DNA from: Rallus limicola
Taxonomy: Eukaryota; Chordata; Aves; Gruiformes; Rallidae
Length of the DNA stretch: 64,000 bases
Assembly: GCA_022605955.1 (NCBI GenBank)
Contig: JAKCOZ010000008.1
Coordinates: forward strand, 27,219,083-27,283,082
Direction of reading: 5' to 3'
Part shown: positions 1 through 15,000 of the stretch, in pieces
Position numbering within the stretch: the stretch's first letter is position 1
How the letters are laid out: every line of letters begins with the position of its first letter
Position numbers and translations under genes: made by a program
Notes under the pieces: model-generated
Database searches by the model: none
Told to the model about the DNA's origin: nothing
Seen by the model: only the letters and a program-made list of their open reading frames with translations

Positions 1-3000
1 CCAAATTAATTTGTCCCATTTCCTGAGGTGCTAAGGTAGGACAGACCTGTACCATAACCCCCTCTTTTTAATAAATGACCTTCCAAGCCTTCAATTACAA
101 GTGACCAAAACCATTCTTCCAAGGCATGTGTTCACTCACCATGAAGGTTGCAGCAGTGGCAAAAATGCTCTGTATCATTTCCAGTTACACAGGCGAGAAC
201 AATGGACTGACAAGCAGACAATGGCATCTCTGGCTAGTCCCTTAACTGAAGTTAACTTTGCTTTTCTGTGACCACTATAGATCTAACTCTGAAGGAGAAC
301 TGTTAAATGCTCACAGACTTCAGCTTATTTGCAGATACTAAAAAGTATTATTTAATTGCATTATGGCAGAGGCATAAGTCAGGTAATATAACATGGGACC
401 ACACTCCTCACAGAAACGATAATCTAAACATATATAAAGGGTAAAGGGAAACAGATCTATCCATGGTGAGTCCATTGCAGAATTTGTAACTGCCCCTATA
501 GGTACTTTGGCATTCAGTTCCTGTTCTACTGTGCAAGTTCATGCTTTTTCCCAAAACTGCAAGCTTTATACCACAGACAGGTAGGGATGTTAAGCCTTTC
601 CAGATACATCTGTTCAGTATTAAAAGAGAGCATTCCCAGGTAACACTTAACCCATATGAGAGAGTGCAATAACTAAGATACTATGACTGATAGCACAAGA
701 CAGGAGATGTTACCATTTGCTATGCAATGGTCCCCTCCTTAACAAGTAGCTCTTAACAAAGGAGGATCTATATCTGCATAGGGAGTGGCCAGCAGCACAG
801 TGCAGAGACAGAGTGGAGCAAGAGCAGCAGCTGTACACCTTGGATATAAGAACCCTGACAACCCCCCTACACAAGCAGATGTGGAAGAGATTGAGTAACA
901 TCCAGCTGGCGTCCCAGAGAGTGATGTTGGCAGGCAAATTGGGAAGGCCTTCAATTGTACGAGTTTCTGCAGATCTACTGATTACTGGGCACTCACAGAT
1001 GCATCAGCGGGCAGCAAACAACTCCTTGGCTCCACAGATCAGCCTGCTCTGAGCTTTAGAGAAGATCATGAGCCATCAGCTCTGGGGAGAGGTTATCACT
1101 GACTACTGAAAACAGCATCCCCCCACCAGCAAGATGGACATACCTGTCAGGGCATTTTTCTCATGTGTTTTTGCTCTTGTAAATCAGATTGTTCTCATAT
1201 GGAACAGGTCTGGAAATTCAGAGAGCTGGCACCCCTATGAACCTGCATCTCTAGCACAGGGAACAGCCTAGAATGTTTAGACATCTGTGTGGAGTTTGTG
1301 GTGGATGTTTATAACCAATTCTGTTACTCTCTCAGCTTTCTTGCCTGAAGTCGTACCTGAGGCATTTTTGTAGAGCAAGCAGAATGACCTCATCTGTGAG
1401 AGAAACCAGCCAGATCTTTATTGTGCCATTTTCACAAGTGATTGTGCTCACTGCAGGTATCTGTAAAGCTGGTGCAGTTAGACCTCAATCATTAGCCTCA
1501 CTTGTTTTGCGACAGCAACCTATACATGCCCTGCTAGGATGGCATCTATTAGTGAATTAAATACAGCTGGTAAGTTAGTGGCATAGAGGAAGGTATAAAG
1601 TATTGAGAACATGCTCTGATTTAGATATAGCAACTTTCAAAAGTCTGTTGAGAATTAGTAAAAATGTTCTGGTAACAGTAGGAAAGGTCTGAAAAATATC
1701 TTGTTTGAGGATATAATGGAGTTATTTGAGAATAACAAAGGAAAACTACTACAAGCCATGATACAAGCATGTATTGGCCCACCATGAGGGGGGAGGGATG
1801 GCCTTTCAAACTCCAAAGTTCTCTCAATGAGTCTATGTCACGGGATATGGACCTATTTCCACAACAGATCAACGGGTCTCTTCTATGCACCACCAGAGAT
1901 CTCACAACCCAGCCTCCAGAGAAACAAAAAGACTGACCTGACTCCCTCAGTGAATTGGTATGAGAGCAAGCTAATTTGCCAAGCCATGTGACAAAGTTTA
2001 GCCCTCAGCTATGAAGCATCTCCTGACAGCTCAAGGAGTTCTCTCTGGTTTGGGTTAATCAGCTGGTTCCCAAAGGAAATGGGACTGTAATAGTCACAAT
2101 ATAGAAGTTTTCTTGTGTGTGTATTTGTTTCAAACAAGCTTGACAGAGGAACAGGCATTTCAGAAATAATTAAGAGAAAACAGGCAGCTAGATAGAGGAC
2201 ACCATCTTCAGCATCTGGCCAAGGGATCAGCTTCTGTTAGACACCAGAGAACACAGTTCAAGGACCACTCTTATAAATTTTGCAACTGTAAAAAAGTCAG
2301 TTTGCATAAATCATGAAGCAGAAATCTATAGAAACTAGATCTGTTACTTCAGTTGCTCTTTTTGTCCCAAAGGAAGAGGGAAGTTCAAAGCTTTCCTTGA
2401 TGGGATACAATTCTCACATTGATTTATCAGCAGTGCACAAATCCTATTACTGTATCACAGCACATGAGAAATGTGGGGCTAAATGCTTCCCTAAGTGGCT
2501 GAACAGTAAGCAACAAGTACAATCTTTTGCTTAAGAAGCTAAGAGGTTACTTTGATACAAACACTGCAGCAGATAAAGCTTATTGAAGCATTCTTGGCAC
2601 CAGCTTCCTTTCTCCCTTAAATTCTTGTTTTAACTTGCTTTTCACTTTAACCTTGACCTTCAGCTTTATGGAATTTCATTGAATTAATAAAGGAGAAAGT
2701 GTTTTCTTTGCTGACCGTGGTAATGAAACGTGTTGGCTCCGCTTGCTCTGAGACGTGGGTGTGTCCCTAGCAGCAGAGCTTGCTGCCAGCGTGACAGCTG
2801 ATACCAGTACAGCTAGAAGCACATTCCATAAGTGCGTGACCCGGGGATCAGATAGAGGCAGCTATATATCACAGAGGGCTCAGTGTTTTAGAGAGATAAT
2901 AAAGTTCCACAAGCAAGAGGAAAACAGGAGCATTTCATGAAGAGCTGGGTAAAGGTCACTTTACTGATTTTTCACCTGACACTGGGTATTTTCAGTGCTG

Positions 3001-6000
3001 AAAGTGCCATGTACCCTTCAGACTGGAATTACGCACCTCAAGCTCAGCTAAAAGTATGTCAGAGCCCTGCTGGCCTTCTGCCTGACTGAGGTGCTTAGGG
3101 TGTTGTGATGGAACAAGCAATCTGTCCCTTGAAGCACAAGGGGCAGGATGTCATTCTACAGTCTTATTTATATAGCATTTGAAATTAATTTCAGGGTCAT
3201 AAAAAGATATTGGGGAAAAGCTTTCAGGTCTCAAACTAGAGCTTATGGATCTGAGGCACACTTTGCTGTCATTCTTCTAGTGTTGAGATAAAGCTTATAG
3301 ATGCTGAAAAGCAAGAACATAATTTTTTTCTCCTGGTACTCATGCATCTCCATCATCCTTTAAGTTAGATAATGTTAGTCAGAACCCCAGGCCTGCAAAG
3401 TCACCCCTGGAAAGTCTCCTGCAAGGAAAATGTCAGCCTCAGTGGGTCCTGACTGAGTGCAAAGACACTGACTTGGCAGAATCTGTGTCTGTACTTGGTG
3501 AGATGAAACTGGACACACAGTAATGCAGGTCACTAAAGGAAACAAAAAGGCTTTTTTTCACCCAGGTTTATCTCACCTAAGAAAGGATGTGAGCTGCAAG
3601 GTATTCCCACTGGACACAGATAAATCAAACATCAGTTAGCTTCCCTTTTCCAAACACCTGATGAATCCAAGACAGCCACGTATTACACACTCCTTTGCTA
3701 ATTAAGCTCCTGTAAGGTTACAGGACATGCTTTGTGGAAAGAGACTGTGTGTTGATGCAGACAAAGAGGACTGAGCACAGATAGGTAGCTGTTTGTGCAC
3801 TGGCTCAGCTGAGACTTTAGAAGTATTTCATGCCTTGTTTGTTGTTTTCCAAAATGTTAATTTCCTTGTGCCTATCTGCATGGTTAATGTGGAAAGAACA
3901 GTTATATTTTTGTCATTTTTACTGCTTATCTTAAAAGAGCTGAGGTATCCAATTATTATTGTAAGAGTATTTTACAACCTGCAGAAGGAAGCATTGGGGA
4001 GTCAGATCTCTTTTCATTAAAAATGACCCACCCTTACAAAAGTAACTGATAGTATGGCAACCTGTTCTGCTGCCTGAGCCATGGCTTGACCATGTTGCAC
4101 TACAAATGCAACCTTCTAAGCAATATTGGTCTGATCAAACTTAAATGTAAAACCTCACCCATAAATCCAGATACTCACAGCGCTGGGAAATCTTTCTGAT
4201 AGTAGCACCTCAGCACAGGATTGAGGAGATGCTGGCTTTCAAGTAAAACACTGTATTTTGCATTAACAAGCTTGAAGCACTTGGTTATTGTGTTGAAGAT
4301 GATACAGAATTGCAAAGTAAATCAAGCTACAGGGTTTCTGCTGTGGGTACCAAAACTAACCTCAAATGACATGATTGACTACCCTACACTGAACGGCGTT
4401 TCTATCACCTTACCTGACTGTTGCCTAGCATCAGTGAAGAGAGGCATGTTAGAGGACCAAGTCAAAGCAGAAACCTCCACAGAATCCAAGCTACAGTCAC
4501 CTTGGGGGAAGAGTTCACAAGGTTAGGTGTATTTCCACAAGTACCATTTGGTGACTCTGACCAAAGATGCTTGCTCACGCTTCTGAATACACCAGCCAGA
4601 CCTGGAATAGCAGTGTCACCACAGTACCACGTAGCTGCATTGTTAACCTAACTGCTACCTGTAGAAATGAGAGGCAGCCTGAGTGAGAACTTTCCATCTC
4701 AATAGATAAAAAGTGAAGGAGAGAAAGGTGAATAGAGGCAAGTATCAAAGTACAACTGAAGCCCACGCATGAGCATTTTCTCTTCAGTAACAGAGAGTTC
4801 AAAATAGACAATACACCTCAAGTACCTTACACTAGCAAAGCACACCACTTGGTCAAAAGCAAGCAAGCTATCAATGTGCACTAGGGCACTCTGTAGCAGA
4901 ATTTCCATACTGGCATACTGAGTGCCAGCATGGCAGAGAAACACCTGCCCAGGGCAACAACAGTCCAGCACAGGAAAGAGCCACGCTAAAGAAAGTAGCT
5001 AAGCACAGGCCTGTTACTGCCACAGCTGATAGGACCAGGCACACACTGAGGGGCAGCAGGAGTCATGAACAGATCAACAAAAACAGGACACATTAAAACT
5101 GCTTTTACTGATTTTTAGGCCCATACTTTTTATCTGGTGTCTGTGCCCAGTTTAATTTGTTGTGGCTAAGCTGGTACAGAGTGGCTCTGTTGTCTGTCTG
5201 AGCCTTGACTGTGTTCCAGCTTCAACCCTGAGGCAATGATGATACTACTTCCACTGCAAATGCCAAGGAAGCAGTAAACAGCACCTTAATTTCAGGAAAA
5301 TGTATGTTCGTGTTCCATTGCTCTAGTGACAGAGACCAACAAAAAACTGAATGTTTTAGTTTAGGAAAAAAGTACAGACTGAAAAGAATACACCTTACTC
5401 TATGTTTAATGTGCACAATACAATTTATTTGGCTCCATCTATTAAGGTAAAGTAAAAAAAAAATCCTTAATGACACACAGGCTTTACTTTGCTGATTAGC
5501 ATTAGACACATGAACCCCTCTCTCTCCAGTTCTCACTTACAGCCAGGGGCAAGTGGCAAACAGAATCAATCTAAGGAAAAAACTCACAAAACAGCCTTTA
5601 TTCGGCTTTGACCAGAGACTTCCAAGAAATATTTACTCTTCTTGTAGCTTGCACAGAACGGATGTTCAGTTAAACAACAGAGGAGTAACAGTTAGAAGCC
5701 AATGGGGAAAGAAAGCTTGATATTCAGTGTCTCAACACCAGTACAATAATAGATAAAGCTTCCTCCTGTCAAATGACTTCTGTCCAGCATGATTTTTTGA
5801 ACTGACATCACTAGTTATGGTATTTTAGCCTCTGTGTAGGACAGTTTTTGTATAACTGACTTCATCTGGCTATTAAAAGACTTTTAAAAATAAAAAGATA
5901 CCTCAACCTAATTATCTTAATGCCATACAAATTCTAATATAAGTCTTGACCTTTTTACTTCCTTCAGAAATTACAATCAGCATCTATCCCACAGATTAAC

Positions 6001-9000
6001 CTCTTAAATTAATATTTCCTTGTCAAAGTGTCACACTTTTTCATTTATGTGTTGTAGCTAATTGAAATTCTTCCCAATCTGCTATGCAGATAATTATCTA
6101 AAACAGATTTCACTGCCAGAGTACATATGCTCCCCTCTGTTTTACAGTAAGCTGTACCATCATTGCTTGTACAATCCCAATGTTTAGATGTCCCAAGTGA
6201 TACTCTGCTTTTCATCTGCTAGGTGCTGTACAAGCCCATTTTTATCTTGGCACTTCAGTATCAGTAAAGCCAAGCTCAACTTTAAGGGTCCTGTTGCTTG
6301 GAACTAAGCACACGTGCGCACACAGACACCCCAGCGATTGAATGGAAAGGGGGACAGTCACTTCTAATTGTCCAGAGGGATGAGTGGCATAAAAATGAAA
6401 CCATTTTATCCAAGATCATGTGAAATTTCAGGAGAAGGACCAGAAACTGAACAGCCTCTTGATCTGGAGTTGCACCTTCACAGCAAGATCAGTTTCAAGC
6501 CTTTGTATACCACACCCCAGACTAATTGTGATAACACAGCTAGCATTTGTTAATGACAGAGTCAAAAAAAAAGGGAGAGAAAAATACAGTCCTAGCTTCC
6601 ACAACATGCTTGAAATTTTTCATCTCTCTCTAAAGAGGAAGTGATGGGGAAAACAAATTGCCAACAACTTTGGAAGAACATGCTGTCTTTAAACATAGCT
6701 TTTCCACCTATACAATTACAGTCGGGAGAAAGGCAGGTAACTGGTAGAATCATCCTTTCCCATCACTGCAGTAAACCAAGATTCTGACAGAAACTCCCAT
6801 GGGTGTACTGAAGTGACTACTTGAAACAGCTATTTTTACATCTTCCTGAAGAAGCATGAGGGTGAATTACAGAGTACAAGGAATAACATTCCTGAAAAAC
6901 AAGAGAGCTTGAATTTTAAGGACTTGGAGAAAAATTGCATAATTCCTCCAGGTAAAAAATAATTTAAAAAGATTAAGTGGAAAAGTTCACCTGGGGATAA
7001 GTGTTATTAACCCCTTCACACAAAGCAGGACAAAAACCAGAAAGATTTATTTCCACTGGACTGGAAAACTGAAGGAAAAGGAAACTTAAACAAGAAAATA
7101 CTAATCTGGTGTTTTGGGGGAGTCTAAGTTGATAAAAACATGATCAGGACTGAAACAGATGCTGATAAGTTATTGAAGGGAATCAGATTTGACAACATGT
7201 ACTAAGCCAGGCCACATCTTTAGCTTTATGAAGCAGTCTACCTTTTGAATACAAAACTCCTCAACATTTCTGGCTTCTGCAAACAGCTTCAGGAATGTTT
7301 GGCAACATTTATATGGATTACCCACTATTCTCCAGTAACATTACAGCCCCAAGAGATGGGTCTACTAAGGAGATTAAATCTCTGCTTGTTCATTACTCCC
7401 ATCATCACTGCAATTTGTAAACACACCCTTTCAGGCAAGCAAGGACCTTCTTCATTACCTGCCTTCTCTCCACCCTCTTTCCAGGCTTCTGTAGCACCTA
7501 CCAGTCTGCAACCCATGTGATATCCATGGACAGAAAGTTACGGTTTGTGGTGATTTATAATCAATGAAATTTTGAAAATTATTTGTTAATAGACACAGCA
7601 TATGAGTAACTTTTAATCAAGAAATAAAGTAATTGGACTGTTGCAGTCAAACTATGTGCCAGTTTATCTGCCAATAAATGATCAATAATGAAGTTATTCC
7701 CCTTTTGTCCAGAGTTCAATTTGCCACAGCTATTTTACATACTTCGTGTTCAACTACTGCCATATTATGAAGCAGTGCTCTAAGATGAAAGGTACTGATA
7801 TATGTTTTTAACATATGGCCAACCTGAAGGACTTTTTGTGTGGAGATTTATATAATTAATAACAGATTGTTCTTTTATTTTTATTTCAGTAAACCACAGT
7901 GCTGTTGCCAATTCATAAAGCAGCTTCAATCCCTGTTCATGCTGAAAGACATTAAGATATAAGGGCAAGAAAATATTCACTTAAGTTTAAGGTCAGCGAT
8001 ATGCCGTGTGAAATACATACTGAAATGCATGAACTGTAAGTATACCACATTAAATATTCCAGGAAGTTTTACTGGTTATGCTTCTTTAACTTTTATATAT
8101 GTGCATGTATGCACGTACACACACACTTTTCCCCAAAGATAAACTTCAGATAAACTTCCCTGGCAGCATTATCATAAAACCATTCAGATGCTGCACGCGC
8201 CTCGTTCTTTGGCCTGATTGCCATCACATGAACTTTGAAAGAAACAGGAACCTGTTTCTAATTAGTAAGGATATAGAAGTGTTTATGTAGAGGGAGAACC
8301 CATAGAACTTAGTATGCAGAGTCTTGTTTGGAGCCAATGTGGTTTTGTCATGTGTACGTTAAAACTGACACGGCCAAGTTTGGTTACAGTCCGGTGGAGC
8401 ATCTGCAAGTAATTTACATACTTTCAAATGCCACAGTGATAAATACATACAGCTCTGTGGCAACCCGAGGGTTATGTCTGAAAATGAATTAAGAGAAACT
8501 ATTAGAAAAGGAGAAAGATTATGAAGGAAGCCATCATGGAATGGCTTAGACTAAATTTGGGAAGGGGTGGGAAGGGAAACAAGAGGAAGAAGTCTAAAGC
8601 TACAAGAACTTGAACAGAACTTCTATTTTGATCTCCTTGTCCTAAACAAAATTACTCCTGCTGTGTGCTTACTGGCAATACATTTAATTTATACTGTACA
8701 GACATAGCTGCCTGCTCATGGAAATACATTCAAATAAGTGGAAATGAGTTTGCTAATCACACAGCTGCCATTCCTGTCTTCCTCATAACTCCCCAAGGGA
8801 AAGCTCATTTTGGGCAGAGATTCATCCCAGCACAGATCTTGTCTACTCACAATCAGACTTCTGACTTGAGCCTTGGCTAAGGGCTTATTTCCACTTGCAC
8901 ACTGGACAGGAACCCTCAGATGTTGATTTTCATCACAAGAATTAGCCTTACTAGCAATCCCAAATCAATCACTTCAGACTAAATATTGCTTCGGCTTACC

Positions 9001-12000
9001 CAAGGGAGTCCATTCTGTCTGTTTTGCTTTGGATCTCCCTTAGGGAACAAGAAAAATGTCCAAAGCTGGATTGCCATACACTTTCACTGTGGTCAACTGC
9101 AATTAATAATCCTGATGGCAGGATCAAGGTTTAAAGTCTTTTGGAAAAAGCTTAGGGTAATGGTGATCTCTAACTTGCTTTATCCATTCATACAAGCTCT
9201 AGGAAGGGACTAAAAGGCCATGGTGTAACTTAGGAGGAATGTGTTTGGACAAGCAGCCTGCATTATTTGTTTACTGGCTATTGCTGTCAGCCTCTGTATT
9301 TTTAAATGAGCAGAAACTGCTCTAAGTATTCAGTGCACATAAAAATCCATTAACACCCCCTTTGAAATACAGAAAAAGGTGTATTCCACAAAATTTTCAT
9401 TTGACAAGCTACAAGTTATATTGCTATTTCTAAATTTCACATCAACAGGGACCATAAGTTGACTCCTGTTCATGACCTCTCTTGTCAGAAGAGTCAGGTC
9501 ATCTCTGCACAGTTTTTACTTTGTCAAGAATTGTCAACATACTCTTAGATATGAATTTAGACAGACTACTCTCTTCAGCTCAAAACACTTCCCTTCAAGT
9601 CCAGAGGAGAAATATTCCAGTACCCAGACTTGCAGGGCACAGGTGGTCAGCAAATGTACCTTCGAGCCAGCCCAAAGTCTGCTCTAATTTAGAGTGGAAG
9701 GAAGAGGAATGAGGGAAAGCTAGTTAAAAACCCTGACTGGCTTGAGCATTATGTGAGCAAAAATAGCTGTGACTTCTTGCCACAAAATCTTCAGCAATTA
9801 CAGCCTGGAGGTTGTCCCAGGACAACCATGATGGATAGGTTGTACCGCCTTCATGCTTTTATCAAGGGATTGGAAGAGATATGGCATCAGTTTTTGTGCT
9901 CTCTCATCTCATTAATGGCTCTATTTTACTATAAATTGAATGCCACTGTGAATGGAAAAGTGCACCCAGCTTTGGACTTTTTCCTCACTCCTTAGATAAG
10001 ATCTAAATTTATTTGGTCAGTTTGCTGAAATGCTGCTGAGAAAAAGTACGTCTCAAAGAAAGAGCAAAATAACAGCAATAAGGGAGGTAGAACCTGCATA
10101 GATGAGCAAGGATGTGTGATCTGAGTTAATGTGTCCCCCATTGTGCTGCACATTAAACCACAAACATCAGCTATGTCGCTCAAGCCATGACATATCCATA
10201 GTTTACATTTTCAAGGCCAAAGCAGTTACAGTTTCTCTGCAAACTGAAATATGCTTCCATGATGGCAAGAGAATCACATCCCATAAATTTGGTACTATCA
10301 CCTTCTGCTCAAGTGCCTTGATAGTGGATTAGCCTAAGATATTTTTCTTTATGCTTGTGATGAACTAGGCACACACCAGTTCAGTTCCTGTTTCTGATAT
10401 GCAGGGGCCTTGTACAACCTAAATCCACATTCAAAGAACTTACTACCAGTGCAGCAAAAGTACTTCAAAGGATCAGAGTGAAAGGCACAATGTCCATATA
10501 TGTTGCTGTGACAAGGAGACATCATAGTACAGACCTTGCTCATTCTTCCTAGCTTATTCTTGTATGACCTCATTACTTCCAACGGTGCCACTTGTGCTTT
10601 TTTTGCAGGTAAAAGCAAGAGTAGAAAAAGATGTAAACTGCTTGGAAACAGTCTTGAGAGGCAAAAAAAAAGGGAAAAAAGAAAATGGAATTTCTCCAAG
10701 TAGGAAAAATTCCTTGCTGTATTAAAAGACAGCAAAAGCCACATTAAACACTTCTAATTCTTCGTCTACATAAATGTTGGAGCAGTACTGTCAAACCACT
10801 TATTCTGCAAAACAACAAAGTTTTGGGCATGTGGCCATATGACAACATACAGGAACAAGTCTATCATAAACCTAGAGATCCTCAATGAGCTGAACCATCA
10901 AAGGGTTTATGCATTAGTCCACATTGATAAACACATTCAGAAATCATCTTTAACCAGTTTATCTTTGTAGAGCTCCTGAAAAAAAAAAAATCTAGAACTC
11001 CTACAGAAATAATTTTTGTTCTATACATTTCCCTTCCCTGTAATTGCAGGTTTGGTAGGAGAGAAAAAGGTACAAAAAAACCCGCTTACCATTATCAGCT
11101 ATACCTGATATAGAGGGTATTGCAGCAAAACAGCCTTCAGCTGAAAAAAGGTCTTTTTTTAAAAAATTGTATTTCTGGGCTCCAAAACACGCAGACTAAT
11201 CATAAGTAGGTCATCTATGTTGACATTCCAAATTCAGGGTATTGTCTGAAACTGGCTAGTTGATCTAAATCGATGACATCTACTGCTGTAGTTACCCATC
11301 TTTGTCTATTTGTATGTGCTACACAGACCACTGAGATTCAGTTGAGTACCTGTTTCTGTCTGGTAACTCCAGTGAGGACAGGGTTGGAAAGAGAAAGAAA
11401 AAGTTACAGGACCTTGATTTTTTTAATTACTCTTTGGTGCACGTGAGGCAAGTGTCACTCCATCCTTTCACACCATGACCCACAAACATTTGTGCTTCTG
11501 TGAAGGTGCACAAATATACCTCAAGACAACAGACTCACTCTTGCAGTGTTGTCAAGGTGCAACAAGCAGTGAAAAGAAGGCACTGTCAGGGAAGTATTAG
11601 TCAAGCAACATTTATGCTCCAGGTAGGTACCTGCTAAGGATCTGGAACAACCTCCCGTTAGTATTACTGAGGGGAGGGGAAGCACCACAAAAAATACAAT
11701 CAAAACCACTCCCAAAACAACAAGACAACACAACTCAGGCATTTCCAGGAACTACATGTGATTATTCAGATGATAATGCCCAGCTCAATATTCAAAGACA
11801 TCCCCTCAGTGTCCCAAATGTCCCTGGGACCGAGGTGAACAGTTCTGGGATCCCACTTGTCAAATCACTCTGCACTAGCTGTGCCATCGCTGCTTTCTGC
11901 GGAGTCTGACACCGACACTGGGAATGCCAGCACAGCAACGTCAAGCGCTCTACAGCACAACTGGAGCTAGATAGGCTTCCTGCAGCTGCCAAAACTACAT

Positions 12001-15000
12001 CAGCCAGCCTGGCTAACTTGCACTGATGTTTAGAGTACCAGCACTACAAGCAGGATCATCAGAACCTTATCCAGAAGGCCTGTACTTTCCCCTTTATAGC
12101 CCACTTCCAAAACAAACTCCACCATCAGACTTGAGCTCCCATTACTAAGCCCTGTTTTAACTGCTTATACAGAGATTACAAAGGAAGAATTCCCTGTAGG
12201 GAGGATTACAAATTTAGTAAAATCCTACAGGGACTCAAGAAAATTAAGCATGCCCTGCAGTTTTCAAAAGACTAGCAGGGTTTGAGAGAAAACAGCTACT
12301 CCCAAGCCACCACTGCTATCCTTTGCATGGATTCAGCTCTGTGGAAAAATGCAACTTTCTGATTTATGAACCTGATCCAATTTTTTTTAACTGGGCTGCT
12401 GTCTGAAGTAATATATTAAAAAACTTCCAGACAGTTAAAATGGGAAAGTAATTTGAAATTAAGGAACTAGACTCTCTCCACTGACCAAATTTGTTATTTC
12501 GGTTATTCACCATTTCCAAAAGTAATGAAATATTATTCATTTAAGGGGTGGAGTGGTAGCTTTAGAAAATATGATTCCTCACAACAGTGAATTTACTTTT
12601 TCATTTGCAACTGATGAAATTCTGTGAGCAGAGTGTGAAACCTTGTCCAGTTCCAGGTTCAGTGTTATGCAGTCATGATTAAATCAGTCAGTCATTGATA
12701 TGGACCCGGAAGCCTCAGAATTTTACTTTTAAAAATGCTGCTCCCAGCTGCAGTGGATTCAGTTTTCAGTGCATTATAGGACATTGCATTGGAAGTATGG
12801 CAGAATTCTGCCAGGGGCTTTTTAGCATGTTATTTCAGATAAAGCTTCTCTCCCCTTCTTGGATTAGCCACATTTCCCAGCTGATCTTTAGGCACATAAC
12901 TAACCTCAGTGACTGCCTGTGAAGAACTGAAAGATTGAAGCTAGCTGGTATGTGTAGATCACTTGAGACAGACCCACCTCAAACTTGCTGAGCAGTTACA
13001 GAACATCTATCCTCAGGAGTTACATATGGCATTTTAAAGCTAGTGCAGTATTTACAAAACCCAGCTACTGAAACGCCTTCGCTCAGTGTATCAGCCGATC
13101 ACAATATCGAAGTGCTGACACCTGGCATACCAGCTTTCAATATATCAACTTCTTACAAAAGAGAATAAGGGTCTCAAGCCACCTGTCATTTCACAGGTAC
13201 CACACAAGTAGCAAAGAGTCACCCTGTATTTTCCAGTGTGGTCCAACCCTGCAGTGCCAGAACACATACTGTTTAGTGCAGAGAAACCCTCTCTGTTGTT
13301 CTTATAGATTTTCACAGTATGCAATGTGGACAGAGATGTCCATATTGAAGAATAAATGTTTCAAGCAACCCACACTGTTGAGAGACAGTCCCTAAAAGCA
13401 CTGGTGTTCCTAGTGTAATAAAAATCCCCTACAACCCCACAAAAAAAACCTCACCAAAGTGTCATTCATCCATCAAAGACAATGTAACATATATCCAAAT
13501 TCAAGTATTTACTCAGTCCCAGAAACCCCCAAGGTGTGATCAGGAAATGGTCTTACCAGACAGACTGCTCCTGCTAACTTCAAAAGGTTACCTTCTGCCA
13601 GCTCTGCACAGTTCTGAAACTGCAGATCACTTCAGGACATGCTACATGTTTGTAGCAACATAATGTCCTTTAAAAACTAATATATCAAGCTTTTACATGC
13701 ACCAAAAAAGGAGAATGGAAAGGAGAAATGCTCTTCCAACACACCCCCACACACCCCCAGTGTAAACCTGCAGCCCAGCCTCTATTTCATTGAGGAAGGA
13801 AATTCTATGTTTGCACTGCAGCTTTTGACAAGGTAAGTGATGGCTGATGCCTTTAAAATTGCTCCCTCTGCAGCCTACCCAAAAAAACCCACAGTATTAA
13901 CACAACCATGACAAAAAAAAAAAAAAAGCAGTAATAGAATCTTGAAGAAACTTTTGAAGGTCCCAAACTCCTCCTGACACTGCTGTCATTACCAGCTCTG
14001 CCCCATGCCCAGCTCTGCTTGCTGAGGCAGCACCGCTCTTGGTCTTTCAGCTCTCTACAGTGGAGGCCACAAGGTACTGCCAAGGGAAGGCAAAGCAATC
14101 CCAGCTTCCTACACTGTATCCTTTCATACTGAACAGGTAAAGGAAGAGCTTGCTTTGCGCTTAGTATCAAACTTCCCCTGTTTCTTTATTAAGTCACTAG
14201 GGCTAACTACAGCTTTTGTAATGAGCCACTGCCTGGCTTCTTATAAAAGACAGCAAAAAATAGCCAGAACAAGAAAATCTCCTTCTTCAGAACAACATCT
14301 GATGATATTTTTAGATTAAAAAGCACATTGATAGAGATGTAAAACACAAACATAACCACAAGAAACTTGTTTGCTTGTACCTCTAAGCCCTTCTTTAAGT
14401 GGCTTTAAAATGGAGGACTCCTTCCTTGTTTTGAGCACATTTCCTCTGCACTTCATGAGGTGGGGGCTCCCTGCTGCTCGAGGAGGCTCCCTTTATAGAA
14501 TGCTGAACAATGAGTTTGGAAAAATTTTGACTGATAATAGCTTACATATGGCACTACAGAAAAAGACTCTATTTTAAGCATCGTTCTTCTCTGAGAAGGG
14601 ATTTTAAAGCAGCACCATGTGCTCCAAACTGGCTGGCAACAAGTTGAGCCTCCTCTCGGAGCCTGCCTCTGGAACGGCTCCCTGGCTTGTGATGGAAACA
14701 TACCCGTCTGCCATAACCTTTCCTAACGTTCAGGGAGCAGTGGAAGTACATTTCATTTCCTAGACCTGTGAGGTTTCTGAGAACATGGCAGGACTTGTGT
14801 GTAACGTGGAATTCTGAAGAGGATTCCTAGAAGCCTTTATACACTGTTGTCAGGAAGACAAATCCAGAGCTACAGATACATTTCTTCCACAAAAACCCAG
14901 AGAAAGGGAAAGACACTTGGTCACTGTTTAAGCCTACTCTGCTCCCTAGTGTTTGAGGATTTAAAATTTATAATACATGATCACAAGGAAATACTGATTT

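Noticed and set aside
4831..4917. Minus-strand 29-codon pseudo-exon with GTAAGG donor and CTCAG acceptor
   Set aside because: It does not chain in phase with neighbouring candidates, and openness over 87 nt in one frame is likely by chance.
7325..7516. 63-codon minus-strand ORF
   Set aside because: Low-complexity Gly/Glu composition, no splice or promoter context, and an overlapping ORF on the other strand.
5537..14770. A set of short minus-strand segments with good splice signals (e.g. near 8,998, 10,442, 11,090, 13,557-13,613, 14,712)
   Set aside because: Reading phases conflict between successive segments and none resembles a known protein. This density of splice-like motifs is expected by chance.
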